Assembly: GCF_029968015.1 (NCBI RefSeq)
Contig: NZ_JASCIS010000002.1
Coordinates: 186,001 to 250,000, forward strand
DNA length: 64,000 nt
Direction: 5' to 3'
Source of the DNA: Streptomyces luteolus
GTDB taxonomy: Bacteria; Actinomycetota; Actinomycetes; Streptomycetales; Streptomycetaceae
Part shown: positions 1-8,292 of the stretch, piece after piece
How the letters are laid out: the number at the start of each line of letters is the position of its first letter
Numbering within the stretch: position 1 is the stretch's first letter
The notes under the pieces: generated by a model
The model's input: only the letters and a program-made list of their open reading frames with translations
What the model was told of the DNA's origin: nothing
Database searches by the model: none
Translations under genes and position numbers: made by a program

Positions 1-20
1 CACCACACATCTCCCACCCA

Positions 21-630
21 GGTATGTGCGCTTCCCCGTCGCGAGCCTGACCCCTTCGCCGGTGGCAGCCGCGGAGTCTCCACGCGACATCACGCCCACG
101 CGGTGTAACCGCCGTCCACCCGGATCGTGTTGATGCCGCTGATATGCCGACCCCCGCAACGGTCCTGCGGCAGGACGAGCTGGGGCCCGGCGCTGTCGAG
201 CGGAACGCCGTCGATCGTGACGGCCAGCAGGACGGGGGCGCGGCCGAAGTCAGGGTCGATCTCCGCCCAGGAGAGCAGGGCGTGATGGCCGTCCAGGCCG
301 GACACCGCGATCAGGAAGCGCAGACGGTCCTTGCGGCGGGCCGGATCGTAGACGGGCCCTGCCGCCGCCAAGACGTCGTACAGGAGCGGACCGGTGAAGC
401 TGTGCTGCTGCATGCCGTTTATGGCGCACTCGAAGCGGACGTCCGCTTCGCGCTGCGGCCAGGCCAGCAGGTCGGGCACCGCCAGACGGGCCGGGCGGTC
501 CAGATCTCCGGTCAGGACGAGCTCCGCCGCCGGTCCGGCGGCCGTAGGGGCAACTGCTCGGGGCTGACTCACGGGCTACACCTCCCGACGGACCGTACCC
601 CCGCTCGCGTCTGGTGCAAACGCACATACC
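21..630. repeat. 10-bp inverted repeat flanking the molybdopterin gene
   Basis: GGTATGTGCG at 21-30 recurs inverted as CGCACATACC at 621-630, on either side of the oxidoreductase gene. The right copy lies about 50 bp upstream of that gene's start. It could be a shared operator for two transcription units or the relic ends of a small mobile unit. The sequence alone does not decide. Confidence 0.35.
90..572 (-). CDS. small molybdopterin-dependent oxidoreductase
   Basis: A 160-residue single-domain protein of the sulfite-oxidase-type molybdopterin-binding fold (Oxidored_molyb). The cysteine expected to bind Mo lies at residue 49 in the context FECAING. The end of the protein carries the family pattern of an LLxxTIDGVPL segment, then GPQLVLP, then a GGRHISG turn. 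There is no signal peptide and no dimerisation or haem domain, so it matches the short stand-alone actinobacterial type; the physiological substrate is unknown. The start is GTG with GGAGG eight bases upstream. It is divergent from the molybdate uptake operon, which fits a Mo-cofactor enzyme. Confidence 0.75.
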   Translation of the reverse strand: MSQPRAVAPTAAGPAAELVLTGDLDRPARLAVPDLLAWPQREADVRFECAINGMQQHSFTGPLLYDVLAAAGPVYDPARRKDRLRFLIAVSGLDGHHALLSWAEIDPDFGRAPVLLAVTIDGVPLDSAGPQLVLPQDRCGGRHISGINTIRVDGGYTAWA

Positions 631-656
631 AACATGGCAGATCAGAATTCCGGCTC

Positions 657-688
657 ATGCAAAGAGACTAGAGACTTTTCCCTTGCAT
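657..688. promoter_or_regulatory. candidate operator between oxidoreductase and mod operon
   Basis: ATGCAA (657-662) and TTGCAT (683-688) form an inverted repeat with 20 bases between the arms, inside an AT-richer patch of the divergent intergenic region and just upstream of the HTH/TOBE gene. It could be the target of the adjacent truncated regulator, but this is inference only. Confidence 0.3.
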
Positions 689-709
689 CTGCGGCAGTAT
701 CATCGGCGT

Positions 710-931
710 ATGCACACGTACCGGATCGGAGCCGCAGCCGCCTTACTCGGTGTCAGCCGCGACACCGTGCGGCGTCTGGTGGACGGCGGCAGACTCCTCG
801 CTGAACGCGACGAGTCAGGCCGCCGGATCATCCCTGTCAGCCGGGAATCGGCTGAAGAGCTGCAGCTGGAGCCCGGTGTTCCGGCGGTGGCTGTGATCAA
901 GTCGACCAACGTGGTCGTCGAAAGACCGTAG
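710..931 (+). CDS. truncated HTH-TOBE molybdate regulator
   Basis: Seventy-three residues. Residues 2-32 are a MerR/excisionase-like helix-turn-helix (YRIGAAAALLGVSRDTVRRL). The last 30 residues (RESAEELQLEPGV, then VAVIKSTNVVVE) match the end of a TOBE molybdate-binding domain. Full-length actinobacterial HTH-TOBE regulators are about 130 residues, with a complete TOBE domain after the HTH. Here the end of the HTH and the first two thirds of TOBE appear to have been lost in frame, with the junction near GRRIIPVS. It may still bind DNA but probably cannot bind oxyanion as a monomer. The ATG at 710 is chosen because it matches the usual MxxYRIG start. It is followed directly by a 24-bp repeat array and modA. 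Confidence 0.7.
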   Translation: MHTYRIGAAAALLGVSRDTVRRLVDGGRLLAERDESGRRIIPVSRESAEELQLEPGVPAVAVIKSTNVVVERP

Positions 932-934
932 TCG

Positions 935-1095
935 GTCCGTCAGGACCAAGGTGTCCGCGTCCGTCAGGACCAAGGTGTCCGCGTCCGTCAGGACCAAGGT
1001 GTCCGTGTCCGTCAGGACCAAGGTGTCCGTGTCCGTCAGGACCAAGGTGTCCGTGTCCGTCAGGACCAAGGTGATCGTGTCCGTCAGGACCAGAG
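935..1095 (+). repeat. 24-bp tandem repeat, about 6.7 copies, in the modA leader
   Basis: Six full units start at 935, 959, 983, 1007, 1031 and 1055, and a partial seventh starts at 1079. Each has the core GTCCGTCAGGACCAAGGTG followed by a short variable end. GTCC and GGAC alternate, so each unit can form a small hairpin. The array begins four bases after the truncated regulator's stop and ends at the modA ribosome-binding site. The period keeps all frames open; one plus-strand frame runs through the array and ends in a TGA (1107-1109) that overlaps the modA ATG as TGATG. Confidence 0.95.
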
Positions 1096-1108
1096 GGAGT
1101 AGCCCGTG

Positions 1109-1921
1109 ATGACCCGTACCGCGCGCCGGAGCCGCCGGACCTTGCAGGTGACCGGTGCCGGCGCCGCCGCGCTGCTTGCCTTGAGCGCCTGCTCGTCCGG
1201 CGACGCGTCGTCGAATAAGTCGGACCCCTCCGCGTCGGACAAGATCTCCGGAGAGGTGACCGTCTTCGCGGCGGCCTCCCTGAAGGAGAGCTTCACGACG
1301 CTGGGCAAGCAGTTCGAGAAGGAGCACCCGGGCACGAAGGTGACCTTCAGCTTCGGCGGCAGCGACTCCCTCGCGGCGAGCATCACCGGCGGCGCGCCCG
1401 CCGATGTGTTCGCCTCGGCCAGTCCCAAGACCATGAAGATCGTCACGGACGCCGGAGACGCCTCCGGTACGCCCGCCACCTTCGTGCGCAACGAGCTGGA
1501 GATCGCCACCCTGCCCGGCAACCCGGACAAGATCGGCTCTCTCAAGGATCTGACGGGCTCCGGCCTGAAGGTCGTCCTGTGCGACAAGGAGGTGCCGTGC
1601 GGCGCCGCCGCCCAGAAGGCCCTCGCCGCGAGCAAGCTCAAGCTCACGCCGGTGTCGTACGAGCAGGACGTCAAGGCCGCGCTGACGAAGGTGGAGTTGA
1701 AGGAGGCCGACGCAGCCGTGGTCTACAAGACCGATGTGCACGCGGCGGGCGACAAGGTGGAGGGTGTGGAGTTCCCCGAGTCCGCCGACGCCATCAACGA
1801 CTACCCGATGGCCCTGCTCAAGGACGCGCAGAACACCGAGGCCGCCAAGGCGTTCATGGCGCTGGTGCAGTCGGCCGAGGGCCAGAAGGTCCTGACCGAG
1901 GCCGGGTTCCGCAAGCCGTGA
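1109..1921 (+). CDS. modA: molybdate ABC transporter substrate-binding lipoprotein
   Basis: A 270-residue ModA-family binding protein that captures molybdate or tungstate outside the membrane. An RR-rich start and a hydrophobic stretch lead to the lipobox LSAC with Cys28. The mature part starts with GEVTVFAAASLKESF, followed by the typical SFGGSDSLAASI and GGAPADVFASAS oxyanion-site segments. Length matches the family. The ATG at 1109 has GAGGGAG nine bases upstream; GTG at 1106 is an equally spaced alternative adding one residue. The stop overlaps the modB start by four bases, so modABC is one translationally coupled operon. Confidence 0.93.
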   Translation: MTRTARRSRRTLQVTGAGAAALLALSACSSGDASSNKSDPSASDKISGEVTVFAAASLKESFTTLGKQFEKEHPGTKVTFSFGGSDSLAASITGGAPADVFASASPKTMKIVTDAGDASGTPATFVRNELEIATLPGNPDKIGSLKDLTGSGLKVVLCDKEVPCGAAAQKALAASKLKLTPVSYEQDVKAALTKVELKEADAAVVYKTDVHAAGDKVEGVEFPESADAINDYPMALLKDAQNTEAAKAFMALVQSAEGQKVLTEAGFRKP

Positions 1922-2778
1922 TCCCGAACGACAAGGCGGACGCCGCGACCGAAACCCTCAGGGGTGGGACGCGGCGTCGGCGCGTCCGGTCCGGCGGTGG
2001 CCGAGGCGTGCCGCTGCCTCTCCTGCTCCCCGCACTGCTCGGCCTGGCCTTCCTGATCGTGCCGCTGATCGCCCTGCTCGTACGCACCCCGTGGCACAAC
2101 CTGCCCGAGCAGTTGACCAGCGCCGAAGTGTGGCAGGCCCTCAAGCTGTCGCTGTTCTGCGCGACTCTGGCCACGGCCGTGAGTATGGTCATCGGCGTGC
2201 CGCTGGCCTGGCTGCTTGCCCGGGTCGAGTTCCCCGGCCGCGGGCTCATACGGGCCCTGGTCACCCTGCCCCTCGTCCTGCCGCCCGTCGTCGGCGGTGT
2301 GGCACTCCTGATGGCGTTCGGCCGCAACGGCATCATCGGCCAGTGGCTGGATTCCTGGTTCGGGATCACGCTTCCGTTCACCACCACCGGAGTTGTGATC
2401 GCGGAGGCGTTCGTGGCCATGCCGTTCCTCGTCATCAGCGTGGAGGGCACCCTGCGCGCCGCCGACCCCCGCTACGAGGAGGCAGCCATGACCCTGGGCG
2501 CCTCCAAGTTCACCGCGTTCCGCCGGGTCACGCTGCCGCTGATCGCACCGGGCATCGCGGCGGGCGCGGTACTGGCCTGGGCGCGGGCGCTCGGCGAGTT
2601 CGGCGCGACGATCACGTTCGCCGGCAACTTCCCCGGCCGTACGCAGACCATGCCGCTGGCCGTGTACCTGGCCCTGCAGAGCGACCCGGAGGCGGCCATC
2701 GCCCTGAGTCTCGTCCTGCTCGCGGTGTCCATCGCAGTGCTGGCCGGGCTGCGCGACCGTTGGATGACAGCAGGATGA
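1918..2778 (+). CDS. modB: molybdate ABC transporter permease
   Basis: A 286-residue membrane permease with about six transmembrane segments, the first following a charged start (residues about 33-55). The ABC-permease EAA loop is present (EEAAMTLGASKFTAFRRVTL), as is the ModB-type sequence GEFGATITFAGNFPGRTQT. It should form the channel dimer that pairs with ModC and receives molybdate from ModA. The GTG at 1918 overlaps the modA stop (GTGA) and its own stop overlaps the modC ATG, which fixes both ends. Longer upstream extensions in this frame are only antisense or frame shadow of modA. Confidence 0.92.
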   Translation: MIPNDKADAATETLRGGTRRRRVRSGGGRGVPLPLLLPALLGLAFLIVPLIALLVRTPWHNLPEQLTSAEVWQALKLSLFCATLATAVSMVIGVPLAWLLARVEFPGRGLIRALVTLPLVLPPVVGGVALLMAFGRNGIIGQWLDSWFGITLPFTTTGVVIAEAFVAMPFLVISVEGTLRAADPRYEEAAMTLGASKFTAFRRVTLPLIAPGIAAGAVLAWARALGEFGATITFAGNFPGRTQTMPLAVYLALQSDPEAAIALSLVLLAVSIAVLAGLRDRWMTAG

Positions 2779-3857
2779 CCGAGACGTACGACCTCCGAAC
2801 CGGCACCGAATCCGAAGCCGACGGGCTCGACGCCCACCTCGTCGTGGACCGCGGCGCCTTCCGCCTCGATGTGGCGCTGACCGTCGCGCCCGGCGAGGTG
2901 GTCGCCCTGCTCGGCCCGAACGGCGCCGGCAAGACCACCGCCCTGCGCGCACTTGCCGGGCTCGTCCCACTGGCCGACGGCCATCTGCGGCTCGACGGCG
3001 CGGAGTTGGACCGTACGCCGCCGGAGTCCCGTCCGGTCGGCGTCGTCTTCCAGGACTACCTGCTCTTCCCCCACCTCTCCGCCCTCGACAACGTCGCCTT
3101 CGGCCCCCGCTGCCACGGCGCCACCAAGGCGGAAGCCCGTACGCAGGCCGCCGCCTGGCTCGACCGCATGGGCCTCAGCGCCCACGGCAGCGCCAAGCCC
3201 CGCAAGCTGTCCGGCGGCCAGGCCCAACGCGTCGCCCTCGCCCGCGCGCTGGCCACCAACCCACGACTCCTTCTCCTCGACGAGCCTCTCGCAGCCCTGG
3301 ACGCCCGCACCCGCCTGGAGATCCGCGCCCAACTCCGGCGCCACCTGGCCGACTTCGAGGCTGTCGCCGTGCTCGTCACGCACGACCCGCTCGACGCGAT
3401 GGTCCTGGCCGACCGCCTGGTCGTGGTCGAGCACGGCCAAGTCGTCCAGGAAGGCACCCCGGCCCACACCGCCCGCCACCCGCGCACCGACTACATCGCC
3501 CAACTGGTGGGCCTGAACCTCTACCGGGGCGACGCCGACGGCCACACCGTCCGCCTCGACGAGGGTCCGGCCATCACCACCACGGAGGACCTGACCGGCC
3601 CGGTCTTCGTGGCCTTCCCCCCGAGTTCCGTCACCCTGTTCCGCCAACGGCCCACCGGCGCGAGTGCGCGCAACCTCTGGCGCTGCGAAGTGGCGGGCCT
3701 GGAGACCCACGGCGATCAGATCCGCGCCGACCTCACCGGCGAACTCCCCCTCGCCGCCGACCTCACCACTGCGGCCGCCGCCGAACTCGGCCTGCACCCG
3801 GGCGCCGAGGTCTGGGCCACGGTCAAGGCAATACAGACCCACGCCTACGCCGCTTGA
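2775..3857 (+). CDS. modC: molybdate ABC transporter ATP-binding protein
   Basis: A 360-residue ATPase that energises molybdate import. Walker A GPNGAGKTT lies at residues 47-55. The Q-loop is in VFQDYLLFPHLSALDNVAFG, the signature is LSGGQAQRVALARAL, and Walker B is LLLLDEPLAALD followed by the H-loop LVTHD. About 90 C-terminal residues form a TOBE-like regulatory domain, as in other ModC proteins. The ATG overlaps the modB stop by three bases. The transporter set is complete. Confidence 0.93.
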   Translation: MTETYDLRTGTESEADGLDAHLVVDRGAFRLDVALTVAPGEVVALLGPNGAGKTTALRALAGLVPLADGHLRLDGAELDRTPPESRPVGVVFQDYLLFPHLSALDNVAFGPRCHGATKAEARTQAAAWLDRMGLSAHGSAKPRKLSGGQAQRVALARALATNPRLLLLDEPLAALDARTRLEIRAQLRRHLADFEAVAVLVTHDPLDAMVLADRLVVVEHGQVVQEGTPAHTARHPRTDYIAQLVGLNLYRGDADGHTVRLDEGPAITTTEDLTGPVFVAFPPSSVTLFRQRPTGASARNLWRCEVAGLETHGDQIRADLTGELPLAADLTTAAAAELGLHPGAEVWATVKAIQTHAYAA

Positions 3858-4037
3858 GATCACTCCTGCCACAGACCTGAGCCCGGTCTGCGAGTGGACA
3901 CCCACAACACCCACCACACCCACAACACTCCTCGCGGACGCGATGGGCACAACGCCGGTACCGGCCACCTCCGGCTACGGTGAGCCGGAGTAGGACAGAA
4001 AGCGACAAACCATCCCTTTTCCCGTGAGGCGTTCTGC

Positions 4038-4457
4038 ATGAGCCTGTCCATCCGCAACCAGATCCCCGGCACCGTCACCGCCGTCACGCCCGGTGAGGCG
4101 ATGGCGACGGTCAAGGTCCGCCTCGACGGCGGCCAAGACCTCACCGCGGCCATCACCGTGGAGTCGGTCAAGGACCTCGGCCTCGCCGAGGGCTCCGCCG
4201 TCCGCGCACTCGTGAAGTCCACGGAGGTCGCCCTGGCCACCGGCCCGGTGGCGGGCCTGTCCATCCGCAACCAACTGCCCGGCACGGTCGTCGGCATCAC
4301 CACCGGCGACGCCATGGCCTCCGTCAGGATCACGGTCGAGGGCGGCGAGCTGACCGCCGCGATCACCAAGGACGCGGTCACCGACCTCGGCCTGGAGACC
4401 GGATCCACCGTCGTGGCACTGATGAAGTCGACCGAGGTCTCGCTCGCGACCGCGTGA
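4038..4457 (+). CDS. two-TOBE molbindin (Mop-like)
   Basis: A 139-residue protein made of two copies of the Mop/TOBE domain, at residues 1-68 and 74-139. Each begins SIRNQ[IL]PGTV and ends with a KSTEV-type motif, and the copies are clearly internal duplicates. Molbindins bind molybdate or tungstate in the cytoplasm, for storage or homeostasis. The ATG is the first start matching the domain. It lies 180 bp downstream of modC in the same direction and is probably co-regulated with it. The gap before it has CA-rich runs but no recognisable gene. Confidence 0.9.
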   Translation: MSLSIRNQIPGTVTAVTPGEAMATVKVRLDGGQDLTAAITVESVKDLGLAEGSAVRALVKSTEVALATGPVAGLSIRNQLPGTVVGITTGDAMASVRITVEGGELTAAITKDAVTDLGLETGSTVVALMKSTEVSLATA

Positions 4458-4584
4458 GACGCCCGGTCGAGGGGGCACCGGGCGCCGGCCGACCGCCACC
4501 CTGGCGGACAGCGGGCAGGCGCTTCCCGCCCATTGATGCTTCTTCTGGATGATCGCCCTCGGGCGGCGCGCGCCCGGCGCCCGG

Positions 4585-4619
4585 GTCGGCGGGTCGGCCG
4601 GGTCGGCCGGGTCGGCCGG
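4585..4619. repeat. 9-bp tandem repeat between convergent genes
   Basis: GTCGGCCGG is repeated three times (4593-4619) after a shorter first copy, ending at the stop of the leftward FAD monooxygenase gene. Confidence 0.8.
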
Positions 4620-4621
4620 AC

Positions 4622-5899
4622 TCACGGCACGGGGGTGAACTCGGGCAGGGTGAGGGCCGAATGGGCCGGTCGTCCCGATCCGGACGGTACGGCGCTGAGG
4701 TTGCGCAGCCTGTCGTTGCGCTGCTCGAGGGCGCGGGCGGTGGTCGGGAAGAGCGCGGCACCACCCTCGCCGACCAGGTCCTGGTTCACGGTCACGAACT
4801 CCCGGGTCCGGTGCTCATAGGCGGCGAAGCCCGCGATGTGGTCCCGGTCGGCGAGGGAAGCGGCGAGCATGTACGCGCCGACCAGCGCGAGGCTGGTGCC
4901 CTGTCCGGTGAGGAACGAGGGCGCGTACGCGGCGTCGCCGACCAGCGCGACCCGGCCGCTCGACCAGCGGGGCATCCGGATCTGGCTGACCGCGTCGAAG
5001 AACACGTCCTCCGCCTCGCGCAGGGCGGCCAGCAGGCCGGGGACCTCCCATCCAGCGTCGGCGAACTCCCCAGCCATCAGGGCTCGTTGGGCTCGCGGGT
5101 CCCCGAACGCGTCGGAGGGTGGTTCCGGGTGGGCGTAGTTCAAGAAGGCATGGACGTCGTCCTGGTCGCCCACGGCGTAGAGTGCTGCGGCCTTGCCGGG
5201 GGCGTTCCACATCACGGTCTCGAGGGAGAGCCCGAAGGTATTGGGCAGGGTGAACACGGCGAAGCGGTAACCGAGATACCGGTGGAACCGGTCTTCCGGC
5301 CCGAACAGCAACTCGCGGGTACGGGAATGCGATCCGTCCGCGCCGACCACCACGTCGTACGTGCGCCTGTCGCCTCCGCGGAAGGTGACGTCGACTCCGT
5401 GGCCGCGCTGGTCGAGCGTGTCGACGGAATCGCCGAACAGGAACTCCACGTCGTCACGGACCGCCGCGTACAGGGCGTCGCTCAGGTCGCCGCGCCGCAC
5501 CTCCAGGTCCCGTCCCTCGACACCGCCGGTGACGCTGTGCGGGTGGACCGACGCCACCTCGCGGCCGTCCCCTTCGAGAAAGGTCAGCCGACGCAGGTCG
5601 ATGTGCGCCTCCCGCAGCCGCGGCAGGATCCCCATCCTGCGGACCACCTCGAGCGCGGTGCCGCGTACGTCGATGGGGTACCCGCCGGCGCGCAGGGCTG
5701 GTGCCTTCTCGACCACTGTGACCGCGAATCCGTAGCGGTTCAGCCAGAACGCGAGGGCGGACCCCGCGACACCGGCCCCGGAGATCAGGACCGTGCGCCG
5801 CGGCGCGGTACGGAACGCCGCCTGACGGCCCGCCTGACCGCCGGTCTGACGGCCCGTCCGGTGTACCGACTGGCTTTCCGTCTGTTCGGTGCGGGTCAT
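4622..5899 (-). CDS. FAD-dependent monooxygenase
   Basis: A 425-residue aromatic-hydroxylase-like flavoprotein. The Rossmann motif GAGVAGSALAFWL is near residue 41, a DG motif (VVGADGSHSRTRELLF) lies mid-protein, and the FAD-binding GD motif is LVGDAAYAPSFLTGQG near residue 300. The substrate is unknown. A Gln/Gly/Arg-rich stretch (about residues 13-28) before the fold is low-complexity and probably disordered. The ATG at 5899 overlaps the upstream MFS stop by four bases (ATGA), so the two genes are coupled. This suggests drug or antibiotic modification and export together. Confidence 0.88.
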   Translation of the reverse strand: MTRTEQTESQSVHRTGRQTGGQAGRQAAFRTAPRRTVLISGAGVAGSALAFWLNRYGFAVTVVEKAPALRAGGYPIDVRGTALEVVRRMGILPRLREAHIDLRRLTFLEGDGREVASVHPHSVTGGVEGRDLEVRRGDLSDALYAAVRDDVEFLFGDSVDTLDQRGHGVDVTFRGGDRRTYDVVVGADGSHSRTRELLFGPEDRFHRYLGYRFAVFTLPNTFGLSLETVMWNAPGKAAALYAVGDQDDVHAFLNYAHPEPPSDAFGDPRAQRALMAGEFADAGWEVPGLLAALREAEDVFFDAVSQIRMPRWSSGRVALVGDAAYAPSFLTGQGTSLALVGAYMLAASLADRDHIAGFAAYEHRTREFVTVNQDLVGEGGAALFPTTARALEQRNDRLRNLSAVPSGSGRPAHSALTLPEFTPVP

Positions 5900-7293
5900 T
5901 CTCTGACTCCTTTGCTCATGGTGCGGGTGACAAGAAGAGCCAGCGCCGTGACCGCGCCGGCGATGAGGAAGCCGGTGGCGAAGGCCGATTCGGCCGGGGT
6001 GTTCGATCCGGGAGGGGTCCCGGCGGTGAGGATCGCCCCGCCGAACTGCGTGCCGACGGCGAAGCCGACGACGCGTGTCACCAGGACGAGGCCGGTGGCG
6101 ATGCCGGTGTCGCCCTGGTCGACGGAGGTGGCGGTACGAGTCACCATCGCCGTGACGCACAGGCCGTTGGCGAGTGCGATCAGCGCCTTGCCGACGACGA
6201 GGTGCCAGACCTCGGAGTGCACGGCCGCCAGGGAGACAAGCGAGACGGCCATCATGACGACCCCGGAGGTGACCACCGCACGCGAACCGAGACGCCGTGC
6301 CCCGATACCGCCGAGCGGCCCGGCGAGCGAGGCGGCGACAGCACCCGGCAGCAGGATGAACCCGATCTCGGTGGCGCTCGCCCCGAAGCCGTACGCCTCG
6401 CCGGAGACGTCGAGCAACTGCGGGACGAGGTGGATGGCGACCGACGTACCGACGCAGATCACGAACGTCAGCACGCTCGACTTCCACACCGCCGGCCGGG
6501 CCAGCAGGGCCAGGTCGATCATCGGCGAGGCCGCACGGCGCTCGACGGCCACCCAGCCGACCACGAAAGCGGCGAACAGTGCGACGAGGGCGCCGAGGAC
6601 GAGAGGCTGCGAGGCGAGGTCGGGCGCGAGCAAGAACACGAGCATGAGCGTGGTCAGCGTCCCGCTCAGCAGGAGCAGACCGGGCCAGTCGATCCCGGAC
6701 TCGTCCGACCGGCCCGGCGGGTCGTCCGGCATCAGCCGGTGCACCAGGACGGTGGCCCCGATGACCACGATCGTCGGCAGGGCGAACATCCAGTGCCGGG
6801 ACAGCCCTTCGGCCACCGGCCCGGCCGTCACTGTGCCCGCCATCCCGCCGCCCACGAACAAGCCGCTGACGACGCCGATGCCCACCTTGGACTCTCCCGC
6901 GGGCAGATGTTTGCGCACGATGATGAACGACAGGGGCAACGCGCCCACCATCGCGCCCTGGAGTAACTGGCCGAGCAGCAGCACCGGCAGGCTCGGCGCC
7001 AGGGCCGAGGTCAGACCGCCCACGGAGACGACCGCCATCAGCCGGACCAGGACCCGTTTCCCGCCGTATCGATCGCCGAACTTCCCGGCGACCGGCGTGA
7101 TGAGGGCGCCGGTGATGAGCAACACGATGCTGAGCAGCGCGCCTTCGGCGGGACTCATGTCCAACTCGCGCTGCAGGAGTGGCAGCGTCGGTGTCACCAC
7201 CGACTCCAAGGCACCGGTGGCGACAGCCAACAGGCCGAGGGCACCGAGAGCGGCCTTCCCGATGGGAACCGCTGGAGCCAAGGTCGCGCTCAT
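5896..7293 (-). CDS. MFS drug-efflux transporter, DHA2-like
   Basis: A 465-residue integral membrane protein with about 14 predicted helices and the MFS loop motif GDRYGGKRVLV after the second helix. Length and helix number fit the 14-helix DHA2 drug/proton antiporters. It is first in a two-gene operon with the FAD monooxygenase. No dedicated regulator is adjacent. The ATG at 7293 starts just before the first helix. Confidence 0.88.
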   Translation of the reverse strand: MSATLAPAVPIGKAALGALGLLAVATGALESVVTPTLPLLQRELDMSPAEGALLSIVLLITGALITPVAGKFGDRYGGKRVLVRLMAVVSVGGLTSALAPSLPVLLLGQLLQGAMVGALPLSFIIVRKHLPAGESKVGIGVVSGLFVGGGMAGTVTAGPVAEGLSRHWMFALPTIVVIGATVLVHRLMPDDPPGRSDESGIDWPGLLLLSGTLTTLMLVFLLAPDLASQPLVLGALVALFAAFVVGWVAVERRAASPMIDLALLARPAVWKSSVLTFVICVGTSVAIHLVPQLLDVSGEAYGFGASATEIGFILLPGAVAASLAGPLGGIGARRLGSRAVVTSGVVMMAVSLVSLAAVHSEVWHLVVGKALIALANGLCVTAMVTRTATSVDQGDTGIATGLVLVTRVVGFAVGTQFGGAILTAGTPPGSNTPAESAFATGFLIAGAVTALALLVTRTMSKGVRE

Positions 7294-7755
7294 GAGTGTT
7301 CTACCCGCCTTTCACGACGTGGGTCCGCTGCGGTCAAGGGGCCGGGCGAGGAAGGCCCCCAGACCGCCGTCGCCGTCGCGAGGGCCCGTCCCGTCGACAG
7401 GCAGAGCGTGTGGGGAAGGCTGGGCGCCAGGCGTCATACCCGCGAGCCAAATGGGAGGTGCTACCGCGGTAGGGGGTGGCCCACGGGCGGGCATTCCCTC
7501 TACGCCAGGGCTACGACCCGAGGCTCCTTGGTCGCTGCGCAGATGCGATCGCGAGGAGAAGGTGACGCGCGGGCGGGCCGGCGATCTCCGTGAAGGTGCC
7601 CGCGTGGGGCTCAGAAGTTCCGTTGAACCAGGTGGCAGCCGTCGCCGTCGAGGACGATCACACTCTCAAAACCGTCGCTCCTGGCCTCTGATCTCTCTGC
7701 CGGGTCGGCCACCCGGGTCCCGACGTACAGCGCGATGGCCTGGCGGAACTAGAGC
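7294..7755. other. 462-bp stretch without a supported gene
   Basis: No convincing coding frame. The one notable site is a perfect palindrome at 7461-7472, listed separately. The rest probably holds the promoter of the leftward MFS operon and decayed sequence next to the lipoprotein remnant. Confidence 0.5.
7461..7472. promoter_or_regulatory. perfect palindrome CTACCGCGGTAG
   Basis: A 12-bp perfect palindrome about 170 bp upstream of the MFS start. Size and symmetry suit a TetR-type operator, but no regulator gene sits nearby. Confidence 0.35.
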
Positions 7756-8009
7756 TCACGCCTTACGGTGCCCTTCCACGTCCCCGTCGGTTACGTCCTT
7801 GTCGCCGTGCAGTGTCCAGCCGGGAAGCGTCTCGCCGTCACCGAGCAGGGCCTGCGTGATGACTGCCTGGGCGAGCGCCTCCGTGATCGGCTTCGCAGCA
7901 GGAGCAGCGACCGGCTTGTCGCCGTCCCCCTTGCTTGAGCCGGAGCAGGCGGTGAGCGCGGCGATCCCGGCAAGGGCGCGGTGACTACGGTGAGGCGTAC
8001 ACGTGACAT
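7756..8009 (-). pseudogene. frameshifted, truncated lipoprotein remnant
   Basis: From ATG at 8009 the frame reads MSRVRLTVVT. A one-base loss near 7976-7979 then shifts it. In the other frame the sequence resumes as LAGIAALTACSGSSKGDGD, with a lipobox LTAC. Restoring one base gives a normal lipoprotein signal peptide. The mature part (about 60 residues, including LGDGETLPGWTLHGDKD) resembles small Streptomyces lipoproteins but stops early at 7756, so the C-terminal part is probably missing. Confidence 0.6.
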
Positions 8010-8292
8010 GAGCACAGCCCAACCACTGATCACTGCCTGGAAGCAGGACCGGTTGGCGTCTTCGGCAAGCGGGGGCCCCGGGTCCAGCGACCCGAGGGAG
8101 GTCCTCCCCCGTGCCCGCCGAGCGGCCCGGCGAGGGCCCGCCGACGTCTCCGACCGCTGCGACCGCGCACTCACCCGCCCCGACAGCGCCCTGCCCGGCC
8201 CAGCTTCGGCGACGACCGCGACCCCAAAGGGCGCACCGCCCTACGGTCCCGGTTCCCGACGACGGCCGAACGCTGTCCCTCTGCCTGACGGC
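8010..8292. other. non-coding or decayed stretch
   Basis: Frames here have irregular composition and no recognisable domain. A short segment reading VPVPDDGRTLSLCL looks protein-like but has no start or neighbours to support it. Confidence 0.4.

Noticed and set aside
935..1095. CRISPR-like array of 24-bp repeats
   Set aside because: No spacers; plain tandem repeat.
7312..7494. Sixty-residue minus-strand frame upstream of the MFS gene
   Set aside because: Pro/Gly-rich, no Shine-Dalgarno, no domain.
4661..7984. An open plus-strand frame of about 1100 codons opposite the FAD monooxygenase and MFS genes
   Set aside because: Antisense shadow typical of very GC-rich DNA; the minus-strand genes have clear domains and coupling.
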